Source of the DNA: Actinomyces urinae
GTDB taxonomy: Bacteria; Actinomycetota; Actinomycetes; Actinomycetales; Actinomycetaceae
Assembly: GCF_900119695.1 (NCBI RefSeq)
Contig: NZ_LT632545.1
Location: 1-64,000, forward strand
Length of the DNA stretch: 64,000 bases
Direction of reading: 5' to 3'
Positions 54,679 through 62,027 of this stretch are shown piece by piece. Both the position numbers and the translations under genes were made by a program. Below the pieces are notes generated by a model. That model was not told the origin of the DNA, made no database searches, and saw only the letters and a list, made by a program, of their open reading frames with translations. The number at the start of each line of letters is the position of its first letter. Position 1 is the first letter of the stretch.

Positions 54679-54713
54679 TTGGGGCGGTGTGGCGCTTGTC
54701 CACACCGCCCCAA
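54679..54713 (+). terminator. Strong hairpin inside the rpsP operon
   Basis: A 14-bp stem (54679-54692 with 54700-54713) with a 7-nt loop, 12 nt after khpA and 32 nt before rimM. No T-run follows, so it may be an RNA-processing or attenuating structure rather than a complete terminator. Confidence 0.55.
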
Positions 54714-54744
54714 GTCATATTTTGAGCTGAAGCGGTGGGTGTTC

Positions 54745-55245
54745 ATGGAACTTTTGGTTGCGGTTGTAGGGCCGGCGCACGCTCTTAAGGGAGAGGTTGC
54801 GCTGGACGTGCGTACGGATTCTCCGCAGGAGCGCTTATTTGAAGGCGCACGGTTTGACGTGGCCTCGCACGGGGTTCTAACGGTGGAGTCGATTCGCGTT
54901 CACAAGGGGCGGATGCTGGTCAAATTTGAAGAGGTGCGCGACAGGACCGACGCGGAAGCGCTTCGTGGAGCTCTATTGTTGATTGACGCTGACGAGGCGC
55001 TGGACGAGGACGACGCTTGGTATCCGCACGAACTGACGGGTTTGAAGGTGCGCACGGTTGAGGGAGAGCCTCGTGGTGTTGTCTCTCGCTTTGTACCCGG
55101 CGCCGCGCAGGACCTGCTGGTGGTGGATTACGACGGCCACGAGGTTTTGGTGCCATTTGTGAAGCAGATCGTGCCTGAGGTACTGCTTGACGAGGGTACT
55201 ATCGTGGTTGATCCGCCGGGCGGCCTCTTTGATGATGAGGAGTGA
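54745..55245 (+). CDS. rimM: Ribosome maturation factor RimM
   Basis: A 166-aa 16S rRNA-processing factor needed for 30S head assembly (binds S19). N-terminal RimM domain (LLVAVVGPAHALKGEVAL), C-terminal PRC-barrel domain (about 90-166) ending VVDPPGGLFD. The start is ATG 54745; the longer frame from 54679 would run through the hairpin. Stop TGA lies 5 nt before the trmD start I prefer. Confidence 0.94.
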   Translation: MELLVAVVGPAHALKGEVALDVRTDSPQERLFEGARFDVASHGVLTVESIRVHKGRMLVKFEEVRDRTDAEALRGALLLIDADEALDEDDAWYPHELTGLKVRTVEGEPRGVVSRFVPGAAQDLLVVDYDGHEVLVPFVKQIVPEVLLDEGTIVVDPPGGLFDDEE

Positions 55246-55250
55246 GCACC

Positions 55251-56639
55251 GTGCGGTTTGATTTGGTTTCTATTTTCCCGCAGTTCTTTGATGCGCTAGA
55301 TCTGTCACTGATGGGCAAAGCGAAGGATTCGGGTGCGGTACAGATTGTTGCTCACGATTTGCGAGATTGGACGCAGGATCGCCATCGCACGGTTGACGAT
55401 TCGCCGTATGGCGGAGGCGCGGGCATGGTGATGCGCGCCGATATTTGGGGGAAGGCGCTTGATGAAATCCTCCGGATCCGCGCAGAAGGTGCCGGTGGCG
55501 ATTCGCTTCTAGATAGTTCTGCTGGCGCGACTGGCAGTAAGGATAACCCGCGCGTAGCTCACCGCGTTTTGGCAGTTCCGACTCCCTCGGGAAAACCTTT
55601 GACACAGCGTGATGTGGAGAGCCTGTGCGCCGCCGATCAGATTGTGGTTGCCTGTGGTCGTTATGAAGGTATTGATCAGCGCGTCGTCGATTATTACGCC
55701 GGCACGCCAGGCGTGGAGGTGTTTGAGTACTCCATTGGCGATTACGTGTTGAATGGTGGCGAGGTGGCCGCGATCGTGCTCGTGGAGGCGGTAGCGCGCC
55801 TACTCGATGGGTTCATGGGTAATCCAGCGTCTTTGGACGAGGAGTCGTTCGAAGGTAATGTCCTCGAATATCCCTCTTATACCCGGCCACAAGAGTGGCG
55901 TGGACTCGAGGTTCCGGACGTGCTGATGGGTGGTAACCATGCGCAAATCGAGTCGTGGAGGAGGGGGAAATCCCTCGCTAAGACAGCGCGGGTGCGGCCC
56001 GACCTAATCGATCAAACGAATCCGCAAACCCTTTCGCTGGAAGACCGGGAGGTTCTGACGCGGTTTGGGTGGATCGCGCCGCGTGACGGTTCAGTTTGGC
56101 AGAGGGTGACGATTCGCCCCGCCACGGCTGCGGAGGCTGATGAGATCGCGCAGGTTGCGGCCGCCACGTTCCCGGATGCGTGCCCGGCATACGTTACTGA
56201 GCAGGCTCAGGCTGAGCACATCGCGAATAATCTATCGAGTGAGGTCGTTGCCTCGTGGCTCGCGGACCCAAATTGTCGTGTTCTGGTGGCTGTGATCGAC
56301 GGGCGGATAGAAGCGTACACCCTGGTCATCATGTACGAGGAAGACCACTATCCAAGTGATATTCCCGCCCACCAGATAGAGGCTGCACCCACTTATATTT
56401 CGAAGCTTTACGTGACGCAGAAGTGGAGGGGCTCGGGGCTTGCAGGCGGGATTTTTGAGGCCGCGATTGAGGATGCGAAGCCGCTTGTAAAGGGCACTGA
56501 GTTCGTGTTGGGCACGGCTAAAGAGAACAAGCGGGCGCGGAGCTTCTACCGCAGGCACGGATTCGTGACCTCGGGTAAGCGCGTGTTCATGGTCGGGGAT
56601 ATCCGTAACGTTGACGTGGTCATGACCCGACCTGTGTAA
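55251..56639 (+). CDS. trmD: tRNA (guanine-37-N1)-methyltransferase TrmD fused to a GNAT acetyltransferase domain
   Basis: A 462-aa fusion. Residues 1-280: complete TrmD, an SPOUT methyltransferase making m1G37 in tRNAs, with RFDLVSIFPQFF, DDSPYGGGAGMV, the knot segment CGRYEGIDQRV and SIGDYVLNGGE. Residues about 285-462: a GNAT domain beginning VTIRPATAAEADEI, with the acetyl-CoA motif A QKWRGSGLAGGIFEAA and motif B ending SFYRRHGFVTSG. The frame is continuous with no stop between. GTG 55251 is chosen, with GAGGAG at a good distance; GTG 55242 overlaps that site. Last gene of the rpsP operon. Confidence 0.93.
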   Translation: MRFDLVSIFPQFFDALDLSLMGKAKDSGAVQIVAHDLRDWTQDRHRTVDDSPYGGGAGMVMRADIWGKALDEILRIRAEGAGGDSLLDSSAGATGSKDNPRVAHRVLAVPTPSGKPLTQRDVESLCAADQIVVACGRYEGIDQRVVDYYAGTPGVEVFEYSIGDYVLNGGEVAAIVLVEAVARLLDGFMGNPASLDEESFEGNVLEYPSYTRPQEWRGLEVPDVLMGGNHAQIESWRRGKSLAKTARVRPDLIDQTNPQTLSLEDREVLTRFGWIAPRDGSVWQRVTIRPATAAEADEIAQVAAATFPDACPAYVTEQAQAEHIANNLSSEVVASWLADPNCRVLVAVIDGRIEAYTLVIMYEEDHYPSDIPAHQIEAAPTYISKLYVTQKWRGSGLAGGIFEAAIEDAKPLVKGTEFVLGTAKENKRARSFYRRHGFVTSGKRVFMVGDIRNVDVVMTRPV

Positions 56640-56779
56640 AGTCTCGTGGCGGTGTCAGCACCCTGTTAGGAGCGTCTTTCTCCGACGCCTTGGTACTCCG
56701 CGCGATTATCTGGAGCCGTGAGGTTGGTAACTACCGGAGGTTTCCAGGGGGATACAGTGTCGACTGCGTGATCGTTATA

Positions 56780-56794
56780 TGGCACAATGGAGCG
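56780..56794 (+). promoter_or_regulatory. rplS promoter, -10 region shared with rpsP
   Basis: TGGCACAATGGAGCG, identical to 53782-53796. TCGACT lies 17 nt before CACAAT. Transcription probably starts near 56795, giving a leader of about 125 nt. Confidence 0.65.
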
Positions 56795-56918
56795 GTTGGA
56801 AAATGGCGGTGAAACCTGCCGCAGGGGGACACCGAAGCCAGATTCCGCAAATGTAGTCGGCGGCTAAGCCGCTATATGATCAGGTCTGACCTGCGGCAGT
56901 TTTGATCGGGAGATTAAC
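56795..56918 (+). promoter_or_regulatory. Structured leader of rplS
   Basis: CTGCCGCAGG (56816-56825) is exactly complementary to CCTGCGGCAG (56890-56899), closing a 64-nt loop that contains a second hairpin, GCGGC-TAA-GCCGC (56860-56872). The closing stem is followed by TTTT and then GATCGGGAG, the ribosome-binding site. The layout suits autogenous control by L19 or attenuation (inference). Confidence 0.6.
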
Positions 56919-57266
56919 ATGCAGAAGCTAGATTTCGTTGACGAGCCTTCGCTACGTAGCGATATTCCGGAATTCAAGGCCGGCGACACCGTCAAGGTGA
57001 ACGTAAAGGTTACGGAAGGTAACCGTACTCGTATCCAGGTTTTCCAGGGTATTGTCATTGCTCGTCAGGGCGAGGGAATTCGTGAGACCTTCACCGTTCG
57101 TAAGATTTCGTTCGGTGTTGGCGTTGAGCGTACGTTCCCGTTGCACGCTCCGACCATTGAGTCCATTGAGGTTGTGACTGTTGGTCGCGTTCGTCGCGCT
57201 AAGCTGTACTACCTGCGTGACCGTCACGGCAAGGCCGCTAAGGTCCGTGAGAAGCGCGCTAACTAA
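56919..57266 (+). CDS. rplS: 50S ribosomal protein L19
   Basis: A 115-aa L19 with [30 protein letters not shown] and the C-terminal [18 protein letters not shown]. It lies at the 30S-50S interface. ATG with GGGAG upstream. Transcribed from its own promoter, separate from rpsP-trmD. Confidence 0.97.
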   Translation: MQKLDFVDEPSLRSDIPEFKAGDTVKVNVKVTEGNRTRIQVFQGIVIARQGEGIRETFTVRKISFGVGVERTFPLHAPTIESIEVVTVGRVRRAKLYYLRDRHGKAAKVREKRAN

Positions 57267-57280
57267 TTCTAGTGCTTGTG

Positions 57281-57313
57281 CATGCCCCGGCATCTGCCGG
57301 GGCATGACTTTTA
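57281..57313 (+). terminator. Terminator of rplS
   Basis: CATGCCCCGGC (57281-57291) and GCCGGGGCATG (57296-57306) form an 11-bp stem with an ATCT loop, followed by ACTTTTA. Confidence 0.85.
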
Positions 57314-57407
57314 TAGGGCCTTCGCGTACGTGAGCGTTTGGTGTAGGCACATTGGGCTGGATGTTTTAAGCTAATGCATTGGGAATGGTCTGAGATTTAG
57401 GAGAGTT

Positions 57408-58178
57408 ATGCAGGACTTTGATGCGATCGTCCGGCGCGAGGAGCGCTCTCCTGAATCGGAGGCTGCATATCTGCCTCGTCATGCGCATCCGGATTCAGAG
57501 AATCAGGGTAAGTCTGCCAAGAAGCCTACTGTGCGGGGACGTGTGGGCGAGGTACTGTTAATCCTTGTTCTTGCGGTGATCTTGTCCTCGTTATTGCGAG
57601 TTTTTTTGGTACAGGCTTTTTGGATCCCGTCCAGTTCAATGGAGGATACGCTACAGATTGGCGATAACGTCCTCGTGTCTAGGCTTACGCCGGGTGCGTT
57701 CGAGCTTGAGCGTGGTGACGTGGTGGTTTTCCGAGATGCCAACGAGTGGCTCCCGCCCGTCGCAGATCCAGGAGGAGTATCCGGGGCGATTGAGAAAGCA
57801 CTGGTATATACGGGTTTGCGGCCGGCCTCGGGCGATCAGCATCTGGTGAAGCGCGTGATCGGCTTGGGCGGAGACACGGTTGAGTGCTGTGATGACGGCG
57901 GCCGTCTGCTGGTAAATGGCCAGGCTATCTCGGAGCCGTATTTGAAGGCGGGTTCGGATAATTCCGTCCAGCCATTTAGCGTGACGGTTCCGCAGGGACA
58001 CCTCTGGGTGATGGGTGATAATCGCAATAATTCTGCGGATTCGCGCGCGCACATGACTATCCCAGATCTTGCTTTTGTTGATGTGAATGATGTGGTGGGC
58101 AAGGTGTTTTGGGTTAGCTGGCCTTTGGGTCATTGGTCGAATCCGACGGATAATGCGCCTTTCGAGAACGTGCGGTGA
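57408..58178 (+). CDS. lepB: Signal peptidase I
   Basis: A 256-aa membrane serine protease removing Sec/Tat signal peptides. A 45-residue hydrophilic N-terminus precedes one transmembrane helix (about 47-70), then catalytic Ser77 in PSSSMEDTL, Lys149 in HLVKRVIGLGGDTV, and GDNRNNSADSR. ATG with TAGGAG. Next in a unit with rnhB (6-nt gap) and the DUF2469 gene. Confidence 0.95.
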   Translation: MQDFDAIVRREERSPESEAAYLPRHAHPDSENQGKSAKKPTVRGRVGEVLLILVLAVILSSLLRVFLVQAFWIPSSSMEDTLQIGDNVLVSRLTPGAFELERGDVVVFRDANEWLPPVADPGGVSGAIEKALVYTGLRPASGDQHLVKRVIGLGGDTVECCDDGGRLLVNGQAISEPYLKAGSDNSVQPFSVTVPQGHLWVMGDNRNNSADSRAHMTIPDLAFVDVNDVVGKVFWVSWPLGHWSNPTDNAPFENVR

Positions 58179-58184
58179 GCAGAC

Positions 58185-58841
58185 TTGAAGCTTGCAAGCA
58201 CGCATGTTGAGCGTGATTTGTCCCGGTTTGGCACCGTTGTTGGCATGGACGAGGTTGGTCGCGGAGCTCTAGCAGGTCCGGTTGCGGTGGGAGTTGCGGT
58301 TTCTCCTGGAGTTGAGCCGGATGCTGCTTTGGCAGATTCGAAGTTTTTGTCGCCGACCGCTCGGGAGCGCCTGGTTTTGGAGGCGGCAAGGTGGGCGTGG
58401 CCCACTGCTGTGGGGATGGCATCGGCTGCTGAGGTCGACGAGTTGGGCATTACTGGGGCATTGAGGAGGGCCGGGCTCCGCGCCTTGATGACGTTGGCCT
58501 CTGCCGGTGTGCGACCGGACGTGGTGCTGTTGGATGGGTCACATGATTGGCTGACTCCAACGGAGGATTTGTTTGGCGCCTGTGAGGGCCGGGACGCGTT
58601 TGTTGCTGTGGGCGAGCCTAGGGTGCAGACCTTGGTAAAGGCCGATGCGTCGTGTTCGGTGGTGGCGGCGGCCTCGATTGTGGCGAAGGTTGTGCGTGAC
58701 CATTTGATGGTGTCTTTACCGGATCCTGGGTATGGTTGGTCGGCGAATAAGGGTTATGCGTCGGCGGCGCATCGGGAGGCATTGGCTAAGATTGGCGTGA
58801 GCGCTTACCACCGGCAGTCGTGGCGGCTTTTGAAGGATTAG
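58185..58841 (+). CDS. rnhB: Ribonuclease HII
   Basis: A 218-aa endonuclease cutting RNA in RNA-DNA hybrids and at misincorporated ribonucleotides. Catalytic Asp22-Glu23 are in MDEVGRGALAGPV, a third Asp in VVLLDGSHDW, and the fourth in the AKVVRDHLM segment. The start is TTG; no ATG/GTG is in frame between the lepB stop and the conserved region. Confidence 0.94.
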   Translation: MKLASTHVERDLSRFGTVVGMDEVGRGALAGPVAVGVAVSPGVEPDAALADSKFLSPTARERLVLEAARWAWPTAVGMASAAEVDELGITGALRRAGLRALMTLASAGVRPDVVLLDGSHDWLTPTEDLFGACEGRDAFVAVGEPRVQTLVKADASCSVVAAASIVAKVVRDHLMVSLPDPGYGWSANKGYASAAHREALAKIGVSAYHRQSWRLLKD

Positions 58842-58865
58842 TGCGGGCAAGAAGGGGCTTGGGGG

Positions 58866-59165
58866 ATGAATCCTGAGATTGAGAATTACGAGAACAACTT
58901 GGAGCTGGATCTGTTCCGCGAGTATCGCGACGTGATCAGCTTGTTTAAGTATGTGGTTGAGTCGGAGCGCCGTTTTTACTTGTGTAATCAGGTGGATTTG
59001 CAGGTGCATCCGGTGGGCAATGACGTGTTTTTTGAGCTGCGGCTTGAGGACGCGTGGGTTTGGGACATTTACCGTTCGTCGCGCTTTGTGAAGTCTGTGC
59101 GTGTGCTGACGTTTAAGGATGTGAATATTGAAGAGCTCTCGAAGTCAGAGCTAGAGCTCCCATAG
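58866..59165 (+). CDS. DUF2469 family protein
   Basis: A 99-aa actinobacteria-specific protein (Mycobacterium Rv2901c type), acidic, with LFREYRDVISLFKYVVESERRFY and the C-terminal VRVLTFKDVNIEEL. Function unknown. Conserved position between rnhB and yraN. ATG with GGGG immediately upstream. Last gene before a terminator. Confidence 0.92.
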   Translation: MNPEIENYENNLELDLFREYRDVISLFKYVVESERRFYLCNQVDLQVHPVGNDVFFELRLEDAWVWDIYRSSRFVKSVRVLTFKDVNIEELSKSELELP

Positions 59166-59212
59166 TCCGCAAGGACGGTGTGAATTCCTGAGAGCTATGT
59201 GAATTCTTGAGG

Positions 59213-59247
59213 ACGGCGTGCTTCCCCTTTCTGGGCACGCCGTTTTT
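59213..59247 (+). terminator. Terminator after DUF2469
   Basis: ACGGCGTGC (59213-59221) pairs with GCACGCCGT (59235-59243) followed by five T. It closes the lepB-rnhB-DUF2469 unit. Confidence 0.85.
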
Positions 59248-59294
59248 GTGCCTCTTTTGGGCGTGACCTTTTGACCTGCCTAGGTGAGGAGCTT

Positions 59295-59343
59295 TGGTCT
59301 GACTCGATGTAGCGCTATGACCTGACTACGTGTAGCGCTACGT
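59295..59343. repeat. 23-nt direct duplication with a palindromic core
   Basis: TGTAGCGCTA occurs at 59308 and 59331, each preceded by a CTGACT block; the second copy contains the palindrome GTAGCGCTAC. It lies just before the 27-nt repeats. Confidence 0.6.
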
Positions 59344-59362
59344 CCGGCCCTTGAATGTGTCA

Positions 59363-59505
59363 GACCCAAATTGCCCTCCCTACATTCCCGACCCAAACTG
59401 CCCTTCCTGCATTTCTGGCCCAGTTACCGAATCCGACTTTCCGACACAAACTCCCATATCCGTATTCCCGACCTAAACGGCTGTATCCGCATCTCAGATC
59501 TAAAG
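59363..59505 (+). repeat. Degenerate tandem repeat, 27-nt period (about six units)
   Basis: The core ACCCAAA or a variant occurs at 59364, 59391, 59418 (GCCCAGT), 59444 (ACACAAA), 59471 (ACCTAAA) and 59498 (ATCTAAA), spaced 27, 27, 26, 27 and 27 nt. The end merges into the 83-nt repeats. A 110-codon ORF crosses this region but shows no protein-like character. Confidence 0.75.
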
Positions 59506-60010
59506 GGTCGAATTAGGCAGCTCTTTTGGCAGTTTTCCTCACGGTTGTGTTCTGGCCTGGCAACGAAACCGCGATTCAGACCCAAAGTGCCGAATGAGTA
59601 CGCTGTTCTGGCCATTTCCCCTCACGGTTGCGATAACTGTTGCGGGCTAGTTATCGATTCCGACCCAAAATGCCCGAATAAGGGGCGCTTTGTGCCGTTT
59701 TAGGTCTCATTCGTATTCGAGGCCTGATGCGTACTCGGTTTTGTGAGGGGAAGCGTCGGTTTGGGCAGCTGTTATTGCCGCTTCCCCTCACGGTTGTGTT
59801 CTTGCCTGGTGATGAAACAGCGATTCAGACCCAAAGTGTCCATTTAGGTAGCAGTTATAGTCAGTTCCCCTCACAGTAGTGGTGTTTGCGTTGTGCCGCG
59901 TCGGCATTGCGACAGGAAGTGGCCAAAAGAGGCCCGTATTCTGCCACTTCCCCTCACGGTCGTGGTTTGGGCCGGCCCGTCATCCCCCGCAGCAACCGAG
60001 GAACCTGCCC
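59454..60010 (+). repeat. Degenerate tandem repeat, 83-nt period, locus B (about seven units)
   Basis: The core CCTCACGG (or a variant) starts at 59537, 59620, 59703 (degenerate), 59786, 59869 and 59952: every step is exactly 83 nt. A second core, GATTCAGACCCAAAGTG or variant, begins 37 nt after each CCTCACGG start (GACCCAAA at 59579, 59662, 59828; degenerate at 59911). The unit before (from 59454) is more decayed but keeps both offsets. Units 59537 and 59786 are the most alike. The whole 952-nt gap between DUF2469 and yraN contains, besides this array, only the terminator and short duplication noted, and the yraN upstream region (60011-60117), in which I see no clear promoter. Confidence 0.85.
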
Positions 60011-60117
60011 ACCCGGCTTTTCCCCAGCGCTACTGTTCCCCTGGCTGTCCACACCTGCACCCGGTTAGTGGCGAGCTTATTTGCTCGAGGCAACAGGATG
60101 GTGCGCGGGAGGTGTTG

Positions 60118-60471
60118 ATGGGTAGGACACATAGGTTGGGCCAGGTTGGTGAGGATTTGGTGGCGGAATACCTCACCGGCTTGGGCTGGCAGATTTTGGA
60201 CAGGAATTACAGGAGACGGGGCGCGGAGCTCGACATTGTGGCGCGTGATCCGAAGCGGGGAATCGTGTTTGTGGAGGTAAAGACTCGCTCGGTTCGAGGA
60301 GCGGCAACTGCATGGGAGTCGATTACGGAACAGAAGATGCGGTTTTTGCGCCGCGGGGCAGCTGTTTGGTTGTCGGAACATGCGCAGAGCGGCTCCGTGT
60401 GCATGGATGCGGTGGTTGTGAAGGTGAGGGGAAGTTTGGCTGATATTGAGCACCGGAAAGGAGTGTTATGA
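60118..60471 (+). CDS. yraN: YraN/UPF0102 family endonuclease-like protein
   Basis: A 117-aa protein with a Holliday-junction-resolvase/restriction-like core: GEDLVAEYLTGLGWQILDRNYR, then GAELDIVARD and VFVEVKTRS (the D-ExK metal site). Function unproven. I start at ATG 60118 with GGGAGG upstream; the open frame back to 59893 runs through the repeat array and is not credible as coding. Stop overlaps the comM start. Confidence 0.92.
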   Translation: MGRTHRLGQVGEDLVAEYLTGLGWQILDRNYRRRGAELDIVARDPKRGIVFVEVKTRSVRGAATAWESITEQKMRFLRRGAAVWLSEHAQSGSVCMDAVVVKVRGSLADIEHRKGVL

Positions 60472-62027
60472 GGCCTATTTTGGTGCGCACGCACGCGGTT
60501 GCGTGGTCAGGTATTACGGCGCACATTATTGCGGTTGAGACGCACGTGGGTTCGGGCCTTGTGTCGTTCAACTTGGTGGGTATGCCGGATGCGTCGGTGC
60601 GGGAATCGCGCGATCGTGTGCGGGCGGCCCTCCAGTCGTGCGGTGTTGATTGGTTTGAACATCGGGTGACGGTGAATCTGTCGCCGGCAGGGATTCCGAA
60701 GGCTGGATCTGCATTTGATTTAGCGATAGCGGTGGGTCTGTTGGCTGCGCGAGGAGTGGTTTCGCCTAGGGCCGTTGATGGCGCGGTGTTTATGGCGGAG
60801 CTCGGTTTGGATGGTTCGCTACGTCCGATACGGGGAGTGCTACCGGCGGTGGTTGGGGCGCGCCGTGAGGGGATGGCGCAGATTGTGGTGGCGGAGGATT
60901 CGCTCGCGGAAGCGCGGCTACTGCCCGGAGTGGAGGTCCTTGGTTTCGCTCATTTGCGTGATCTTGTTGCTCATTTCGGAGGCCGTTTGCCTGAGGGATT
61001 GCCGGCTCTTTCTGCGCGCGAAGCCCCAACTGTGCAGCCGGAGGTTACGCATGCGCATGATGAGGTTGATTTAGCTGATGTGCGCGGCCAGGCGTTCGCG
61101 GCGGAGGGGCTGGTGTTGGCTGCGGCCGGCGGTCACCACTTGCTGTTGGTGGGAGAGCCGGGCGCGGGCAAGACAATGCTTGCTAAACGTCTGCCCACTA
61201 TTTTGCCGCCCCTCGATGATGAGGATGCGATTGAGGCGACTGCGATCCATTCGATTTGCGGCACGTTCGATCCGTCGCGTGGGTTGATGAGGACTCCGCC
61301 AATCGAAACTCCGCATCACAGTGCGACGATGGCGGCGATTATTGGTGGAGGAACTGGGGTTCCGCGGCCGGGAGCGATTTCGCGGGCGCACGCGGGTGTT
61401 TTGGTGCTGGATGAGGCAGCGGAGTTTTCGCCCCAGGTGTTGGATGCGATGCGCCAGCCCTTGGAGTCGGGTGTTGTGAACTTGCATAGGGCGCGCCATC
61501 ACGTGGAATATCCCGCCCGATTCCAGTTGGTTCTAGCTTCTAATCCGTGTCCTTGTGGGCATGCGATTAGCCGGCGTAAGTCGTGCATGTGCTCGTCGTT
61601 GCAGCGTCGCCGCTACATGAGCCGGTTGTCGGGTCCGTTGCTGGATCGGATGGATATTCAGATCCCGATGATGACTCCGTCTCCAGCTGAGTTGTCGGAT
61701 CCACCGGCGTATACGTCTGCGGATGCGCGCAAGCTCGTGGTGCAAGCACGTGAGCGGGCACGCGAGCGGTGGCGCGGCACGCCTTGGACTATGAATGCGC
61801 ATGTTCCGTCGCGACTGCTTCATGACCCTAAGTACGGGATTGAACCGTCGGTGTATAGGGGTGTGGAGCGCGCGATTGAGGACGGCACTTTGAGCTTGCG
61901 CGGTGCGGATCGAGTGTTGCGTCTGGCTCTGACGATCGCGGATGTGCGCGGCGCGCGCCGAGTGGGGCTGTCGGAGCTCGTTAGTTCGTTGAAGTTTAGA
62001 AATGGGGTTGATGATGCGAATTCCTGA
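60468..62027 (+). CDS. comM: YifB/ComM family Mg-chelatase-like AAA+ ATPase
   Basis: A 519-aa protein: N-terminal ChlI-like domain (about 1-170, with FNLVGMPDASVRESRDRVRAAL), AAA+ core with GEPGAGKTMLAKRLPTILP (Walker A) and GVLVLDEAAEFSP (Walker B), and C-terminal domain with a CPCGH...CMCSS cysteine pair. ComM is a hexameric branch-migration helicase aiding integration of incoming DNA during transformation. ATG overlaps yraN by 4 nt; its end overlaps dprA. Confidence 0.94.
   Translation: MRPILVRTHAVAWSGITAHIIAVETHVGSGLVSFNLVGMPDASVRESRDRVRAALQSCGVDWFEHRVTVNLSPAGIPKAGSAFDLAIAVGLLAARGVVSPRAVDGAVFMAELGLDGSLRPIRGVLPAVVGARREGMAQIVVAEDSLAEARLLPGVEVLGFAHLRDLVAHFGGRLPEGLPALSAREAPTVQPEVTHAHDEVDLADVRGQAFAAEGLVLAAAGGHHLLLVGEPGAGKTMLAKRLPTILPPLDDEDAIEATAIHSICGTFDPSRGLMRTPPIETPHHSATMAAIIGGGTGVPRPGAISRAHAGVLVLDEAAEFSPQVLDAMRQPLESGVVNLHRARHHVEYPARFQLVLASNPCPCGHAISRRKSCMCSSLQRRRYMSRLSGPLLDRMDIQIPMMTPSPAELSDPPAYTSADARKLVVQARERARERWRGTPWTMNAHVPSRLLHDPKYGIEPSVYRGVERAIEDGTLSLRGADRVLRLALTIADVRGARRVGLSELVSSLKFRNGVDDANS

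Noticed and set aside
59371-59703. 110-codon ORF across the repeat region, with a visible 9-residue periodicity
   Set aside because: The periodicity is just the 27-nt DNA repeat; the adjoining 83-nt repeat is not a multiple of three, there is no ribosome-binding site, and the product has no protein-like composition.
59527-59960. CRISPR array
   Set aside because: Period 83 nt, conserved blocks of only 8-22 nt, and the intervening sequence is itself partly conserved between units; no cas genes. It is a degenerate tandem repeat.
59893-60117. N-terminal 75-residue extension of yraN
   Set aside because: It runs through the last repeat unit and lacks similarity; the family begins at ATG 60118, which has GGGAGG upstream.
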